Assembly (NCBI RefSeq): GCF_016801985.1 | Contig: NZ_JAEVLS010000002.1 | Span: forward strand, 682,001 to 746,000 | Reading direction: 5' to 3' | Length of the DNA stretch: 64,000 bases | DNA from: Steroidobacter gossypii | Lineage (GTDB): Bacteria > Pseudomonadota > Gammaproteobacteria > Steroidobacterales > Steroidobacteraceae | In this document: positions 60,414 to 64,000 of the stretch, one piece after another | Layout: the number at the start of each line of letters is the position of its first letter | Numbering within the stretch: position 1 is the stretch's first letter | Translations under genes and position numbers: made by a program | The notes under the pieces: generated by a model | What the model was told of the DNA's origin: nothing | The model's input: the letters and a program-made list of their open reading frames with translations, nothing else | The model's database searches: none

Positions 60414-62564
60414 ATGAATAAACTCACCGTGCGAGGCGTCGACGGCTCCCACCGCGATTACGGACTGGCCGCCGGCAGCATCGTCATCGGGCGCGACCCC
60501 AACAGCGACATCCATCTGAAAGACCCGCAGGTCAGCTGGAAACATGCCGTGCTGGTCAATGACGCCAGCGGCTGCATCGTCGAAGACCTCGGCAGCTCCA
60601 ACGGCACGTTCGTGGGCAACTCGCGCATCCAGCGACACCTGGTGCATCCCGGTGAGCGCATCAAGATCGGCCCCTACGAACTGATCGTGCAGGCGGTGCA
60701 GGTGCCTTCGCCGAACTCGGCCAGCGAGCGCACCTTGTTCGCTGCCGCCGATCATTATGTACAACATCACCAGCAAGAGCGGGGTGCGAGCGTACAGAGC
60801 GCCGTCAGCCGGGCGGGGGTCGCCGTCAAGGAAGCAACCCAGGTGCGTGACTGGCGAGCCCTCTGGAAACGGTTGCTGCCCATCTTCAATGCCAGCGAGC
60901 TGTACGGAACGATCGAGTGGCGCACCGAGCTCATGGCGGGACTCACCGTGGCGGCGTTGTTGGTCCCGCAAGGCATCGCATATGCATTGCTGGCGGGCTT
61001 GCCGCCGGTGATGGGGTTATATGCATCCATTCTGCCCATGATCGTTTACGCGCTCACGGGCAGTTGCCGGCACGCCTCGGTCGGACCGGTGACGGTCGAC
61101 TCGCTCATGCTGGTGCTGGGGTTGAGCACGATGGCGATCGCGGGGACCGCCGCTTACATCGCGCTCGCCACGTTGCTGACGATGGTCATCGGCGTTACGC
61201 AGCTCGCGATGGGCGCGCTGCGCCTGGGCTTTCTGGTCAACTTTCTGTCTTATCCGGTGCTCGCTGGCTTTACGTCCGCCATCGCAGTCATCACCGCGTT
61301 GGGCCAATTGCATCACTTCCTGGGCGTGCCCCAGCAACAGTTTCCTTATTTGTACGAAGCGATGCTGGATGTGATGTCGCGCGCGGGCGAGGCCAATGTC
61401 GCGACGCTTGCCATCGGCATCAGCTGCATTCTGCTGTTGCTGGGCTTCAGCAAGCTGTCGCCGAAGGCGCCCGGGCCCTTGGCCATGGTGGCCGTATGCA
61501 CGGCCTTGTCGTTTCTGTTCGGTTTGGAACGACATGGCGTGGACGTGCTTGGCGAGGTGCCGCGAGGACTGCCGCAGCTGAGCGCGCCCGATCTCAACTG
61601 GAGCCAGATCGAGCAATTGCTGCCGGTGGCGTTGACCATGGCGCTGGTCGGCTTCGCCCAAACTGTGTCGGTGGGCAAGTCGCTTGGCAACAAACACGGT
61701 TATGACATCGACGCCAATCGCGAGTTGACCGCTCTCGGGCTGGCCAATGTGAGCTCGAGCGTATCGCAGGGTTACGCCGTCTCGGGGAGCCTCGGCCGCT
61801 CCGCACTGAATGCCTCGGCGGGCGCGAAGACGCCGATCGCAGCGATCGTCACCGCACTTTGCATTCTGCTGACGTTGCTGTTTCTGGCACCCGTGTTTCG
61901 TTATTTGCCCGACGTGACGCTCGCCGCCATCCTGGTCGTGTCCTCGCTGCGCCTGATCGACACGCGCGAGATCCGTTATCTGTTCAACGTGAAGATCACC
62001 GAGGGCCTGCTGCTGGTGTTCACGTTCCTTGCCACGCTGATCTTCGGCGTGATGACCGGGTTGTTCATGGGGGTGGTCGCGTCGATCCTGCTGTTCATCA
62101 CGCTGAATACCCGGCCTTACACCGCCATTCTGGGCCGCCTGCCCAACACCAACATCTTCCGCAATGTCGAGCATTTCCCGGAAGGCGAGACCATGCCGGG
62201 CCTGGTGATCCTGCGCATCGACGCGTCCTTGTACTTCGCCAACGTGGTGTTCCTGAAAGAGCGCATCCACGAGGTCTGTCGGACCTACCCGGGCGAGTTG
62301 AAGGCGCTGATTCTCGACGCCAGCGCAGTGAACGACCTGGATTCCTCGGCGGACACGGCCTTGCATCAGCTGTCCGATGAGTTCAAGAAGAAGGGCATCA
62401 CATTCTATATCGCCGGCGTGAAAGCGCCGGTGCGTCGGGTCATGCAGCGCTCGGGGCTGTACACCGCGCTCGGCGGCGATCATTTCTTTTTCACCATCGA
62501 CGCGGCGGTTCGGCGCTTTCAGGAAAAGACCGGTGGGCTTGCGCGGCAGCGCCAGTCTTCTTGA
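60414..62564 (+). CDS. FHA domain-SulP anion transporter-STAS fusion
   Basis: A 716-residue protein. Residues about 1-95 form an FHA domain with the phosphothreonine-binding residues R27 (IGRDPNSDI), S41-H44 (VSWKH) and N63 (GSSNGTF). After a linker of about 50 residues, residues 165-585 are a SulP-type transporter with about 12 helices (LTVAALLVPQGIAYALLAGLPP, GPVTVDSLMLVLG). Residues 596-706 are a STAS domain (ILRIDASLYFANVVFLKERI, NDLDSSADTAL). SulP proteins carry sulfate, bicarbonate or other anions. An FHA fusion is unusual and suggests control by Thr phosphorylation. ATG at 60414 with AGGAG upstream. Confidence 0.9.
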   Translation: MNKLTVRGVDGSHRDYGLAAGSIVIGRDPNSDIHLKDPQVSWKHAVLVNDASGCIVEDLGSSNGTFVGNSRIQRHLVHPGERIKIGPYELIVQAVQVPSPNSASERTLFAAADHYVQHHQQERGASVQSAVSRAGVAVKEATQVRDWRALWKRLLPIFNASELYGTIEWRTELMAGLTVAALLVPQGIAYALLAGLPPVMGLYASILPMIVYALTGSCRHASVGPVTVDSLMLVLGLSTMAIAGTAAYIALATLLTMVIGVTQLAMGALRLGFLVNFLSYPVLAGFTSAIAVITALGQLHHFLGVPQQQFPYLYEAMLDVMSRAGEANVATLAIGISCILLLLGFSKLSPKAPGPLAMVAVCTALSFLFGLERHGVDVLGEVPRGLPQLSAPDLNWSQIEQLLPVALTMALVGFAQTVSVGKSLGNKHGYDIDANRELTALGLANVSSSVSQGYAVSGSLGRSALNASAGAKTPIAAIVTALCILLTLLFLAPVFRYLPDVTLAAILVVSSLRLIDTREIRYLFNVKITEGLLLVFTFLATLIFGVMTGLFMGVVASILLFITLNTRPYTAILGRLPNTNIFRNVEHFPEGETMPGLVILRIDASLYFANVVFLKERIHEVCRTYPGELKALILDASAVNDLDSSADTALHQLSDEFKKKGITFYIAGVKAPVRRVMQRSGLYTALGGDHFFFTIDAAVRRFQEKTGGLARQRQSS

Positions 62565-62574
62565 GAATGGCGAG

Positions 62575-62964
62575 GTGAAGCGACCAATCGAAATGAATTG
62601 CCCGTGCGGCTCGGCTCGGGAGTATGAGCGCTGCTGTGGACGTTGGCATCGCGGCGGGCTCGCGCCGGACGCTGAATCGTTGATGCGATCCCGGTACTCG
62701 GCGTTCGTGCTCGCTAACGAGGAATATCTGCTCGCCACCTGGCATCCGACGAAGCGGCCCAACTCCATTACCTTCGACACAAATCAGAAGTGGCTTGGAC
62801 TGAAAATCGTCGAAGCCACTTCGACAGGGGCGACCACCGCGGAAGTGGAGTTCATCGCCCGTTACCGCATCGGCGGCGGCTCCGCTGCGCGGTTGCACGA
62901 GCGAAGCCGGTTCGTGAAGGAAGCGGACCGCTGGTGGTACGTCGACGGAGATATTCGCGCGTAG
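62575..62964 (+). CDS. YchJ-family SEC-C motif protein
   Basis: A 129-residue protein. The N-terminal SEC-C type zinc motif is CPCGSAREYERCCG, followed by the YchJ core (SLMRSRYSAFVLANEEYLLATWH) and the C-terminal HERSRFVKEADRWWYVDGD. It is a NTF2-like fold protein of unknown function. GTG at 62575 (11 bp after sulP) is used; the ATG at 62593 places the zinc motif at residue 3 and may be the real start. Confidence 0.85.
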   Translation: MKRPIEMNCPCGSAREYERCCGRWHRGGLAPDAESLMRSRYSAFVLANEEYLLATWHPTKRPNSITFDTNQKWLGLKIVEATSTGATTAEVEFIARYRIGGGSAARLHERSRFVKEADRWWYVDGDIRA

Positions 62965-62977
62965 ACGACGGCGGCTA

Positions 62978-63565
62978 TCACATGCCGCCGAAGCCCAGTC
63001 CCAGACCCACCTTGAGCAAAATCAACGCGCCAAAGATCGCGAACAACGCAGCGGCGACGAACCGCATCTTGCTCAGAGGGAAACGCTTGGCGAGGTTTTC
63101 GCCGAGCATCACGGCGGGAATGTTTGCGACCATCATGCCGAGCGTGGTGCCAATGGCCACCGCGGTCAGGCTCGCGTACTTGGCGCCGAGCGCCACGGTC
63201 GCAAGCTGCGTCTTATCGCCCATCTCGGCCAGAAAGAACATCACCAACGTGGTGACGAAAGCGCCGTACTTCGTGGTGGGTTGCTCGGACTCGTCCAGCG
63301 TATCGGGAACCAAGGCCCAGCCGGCGAACGCAAAGAAGGCGAGCCCGAGGATCCAGCGCAAGACTTCGGGGTTGACGGTGGTGGCCACCCAATCGCCGGC
63401 GAGCGCGGCCAGCGCGTGATTGACGATGGTGGCCAGAAAAATGCCGGCGATGATGATCCACGGCTGCCTGCGAAAACGGGCGGCCAGGACGAACGACAGC
63501 AGCTGCGTCTTATCGCCCATCTCGGCGATTGCAACCATGCCGAGCGAGGTAACCAAGGCTTCCAC
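62978..63565 (-). CDS. TMEM165/GDT1-family Mn2+ exporter
   Basis: A 195-residue membrane protein with two copies of the family motif E-M-G-D-K-T, at residues 15-20 and 114-119, each starting a three-helix half; the total is about six helices. Family members in bacteria (MneA of Vibrio) export Mn2+. I prefer GTG at 63565 because GGAG lies six bases ahead and homology starts with MEALVTSLGMVAIAEMG; an earlier in-frame GTG at 63613 lacks one. A yybP-ykoY riboswitch upstream fits a Mn2+ role. Confidence 0.92.
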   Translation of the reverse strand: MEALVTSLGMVAIAEMGDKTQLLSFVLAARFRRQPWIIIAGIFLATIVNHALAALAGDWVATTVNPEVLRWILGLAFFAFAGWALVPDTLDESEQPTTKYGAFVTTLVMFFLAEMGDKTQLATVALGAKYASLTAVAIGTTLGMMVANIPAVMLGENLAKRFPLSKMRFVAAALFAIFGALILLKVGLGLGFGGM

Positions 63566-63636
63566 GGATGACTCCAGGGGCCAGCGGCTCGAATACCCAT
63601 GACTTCGCCCCACCGCCGGCCCCGGCCGCGGGCAAA

Positions 63637-63738
63637 GTCAAAGGTCTCGCCTAGCTGATGCCGCCGACGCCATGGTCTTCGACCAAGTCTGTTGACGTCG
63701 GCTCCTTACGTTGCGTAAGGCGGCTACTCCCCAGTGAC
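63637..63738 (-). ncRNA. yybP-ykoY manganese riboswitch
   Basis: On the minus strand the conserved 5' box GGGGAGTAGCCG (63721-63732) and 3' box GGCGAGACCTTTGAC (63637-63651) are both present. A P1 stem can form between GTCACTGG and CCTTTGAC, with two mismatches. Between them are a TTACGCAACGTAAGG hairpin and a GTCG/CGAC-rich arm. This matches the yybP-ykoY aptamer, which senses Mn2+ and controls Mn2+ exporters. It lies about 70 nt upstream of the GDT1 gene start. The expression platform probably involves the GCCGGGGCCGGC segment. Confidence 0.9.
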
Positions 63739-63851
63739 GGGGCGGGAAGATAGCGGGTCGGGCGGCGATACACAAGCTGCCCGCGCCGCCGGGCCCGTCG
63801 ATCCGAGCGTTCCGCGAGTTCTCCGAGACAGAGTCGCTGGCGCTTGCTTCC

Positions 63852-63998
63852 TCAAGAGGAGCGTGACGGGTCGGTCAAAGGCTCGGCCAGGTCGTGCGGC
63901 GTCGAGACATGGCCCGCCGGCAGTGCTCCGGTCTGACGCTCGATCATGCGCCGGACGACCGGCAGGCCAGGGCCTTGGTGCAACTCACGCAGACGTTG
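63852..63998 (-). CDS. 3' end of an unidentified gene (partial)
   Basis: A frame entering from the right end runs 48 codons to a TGA at 63852-63854, reading QRLRELHQGPGLPVVRRMIE and ending LAEPLTDPSRSS. Composition and absence of stops suggest a real gene, but there is too little to identify it. The region 63739-63851 holds the riboswitch promoter and nothing else I can name. Confidence 0.45.
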   Translation of the reverse strand, partial: QRLRELHQGPGLPVVRRMIERQTGALPAGHVSTPHDLAEPLTDPSRSS

Positions 63999-64000
63999 CG

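Overview
The window is a chromosomal segment (roughly 63-65% GC by eye) of a free-living, Gram-negative gammaproteobacterium. The gene order supports this directly. The blocks rpoE-rseA-rseB-lepA-lepB-rnc-era-recO-pdxJ-acpS, lolC-lolE-lolD-DUF2062-comEC-exbB-exbD-msbA-lpxK-trm112-kdsB-ptp-rne-rluC-maf-yceD-rpmF-plsX, and the type IV minor-pilin operon beside lexA all follow the Pseudomonas/Xanthomonas arrangement. A member of the Nevskiales/Steroidobacteraceae is my guess; no taxonomic marker such as 16S rRNA is present. I see no phage, insertion sequence, tRNA, rRNA or CRISPR array. It is a core-genome region with several unusual fusions and regulatory elements.

Layout. 1-1 kb: the end of succinate dehydrogenase (sdhB), its FAD assembly factor sdhE, and ygfX. 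1-14 kb: envelope-stress sigma factor with its two negative regulators, then translation, RNA-processing and secretion genes (lepA, lepB, rnc, era), recO, pdxJ, acpS, a DEDD exonuclease, rlmD and nagZ. 13.9-14.8 kb: a LOV-like/GGDEF-like protein lacking both hallmark sites. 14.8-19.7 kb (minus): csiV, mfd and a small exported protein. 20-31 kb: lipoprotein export (lolCED), DNA uptake (comEC), ExbBD-type channel and LPS genes. 31-40 kb: LMW phosphatase, RNase E with a long leader, rluC, maf, yceD, rpmF, plsX, then an L,D-transpeptidase and an alanine-zipper lipoprotein where fabHDG would be expected. 41-48 kb (minus): fimT-pilV-pilW-pilX-unknown-pilY1-pilE. 48.3 kb: lexA with two operators. 48.9-59 kb: nitrate assimilation, with nirB, a nirD-flavoprotein fusion and nasA on the minus strand, divergent from nasT-nasS-porin. 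59-64 kb: arsC, hpf, KTSC protein, an FHA-SulP-STAS fusion, ychJ, and a GDT1-family exporter behind a yybP-ykoY (Mn2+) riboswitch.

How the parts fit. The nitrate cluster looks self-contained for reduction and regulation. A sigma-54 promoter with NtrC-like sites upstream, and a hexaloop hairpin in the leader, would let nitrogen limitation (NtrC) and nitrate (NasS releasing NasT, an ANTAR RNA-binding antiterminator) jointly control nirB-nirD/FAD-nasA. Most of the remaining genes serve envelope biogenesis and its stress response (RpoE, Lol, LPS, Lpp-like protein, transpeptidase, type IV pili).

The items most worth following up are the FHA-SulP fusion, the LOV-like/GGDEF-like protein with both key sites replaced, the NirD-flavoprotein fusion with its sigma-54/ANTAR leader, the Mn2+ riboswitch, and the apparently leaderless yceD-rpmF-plsX transcript.
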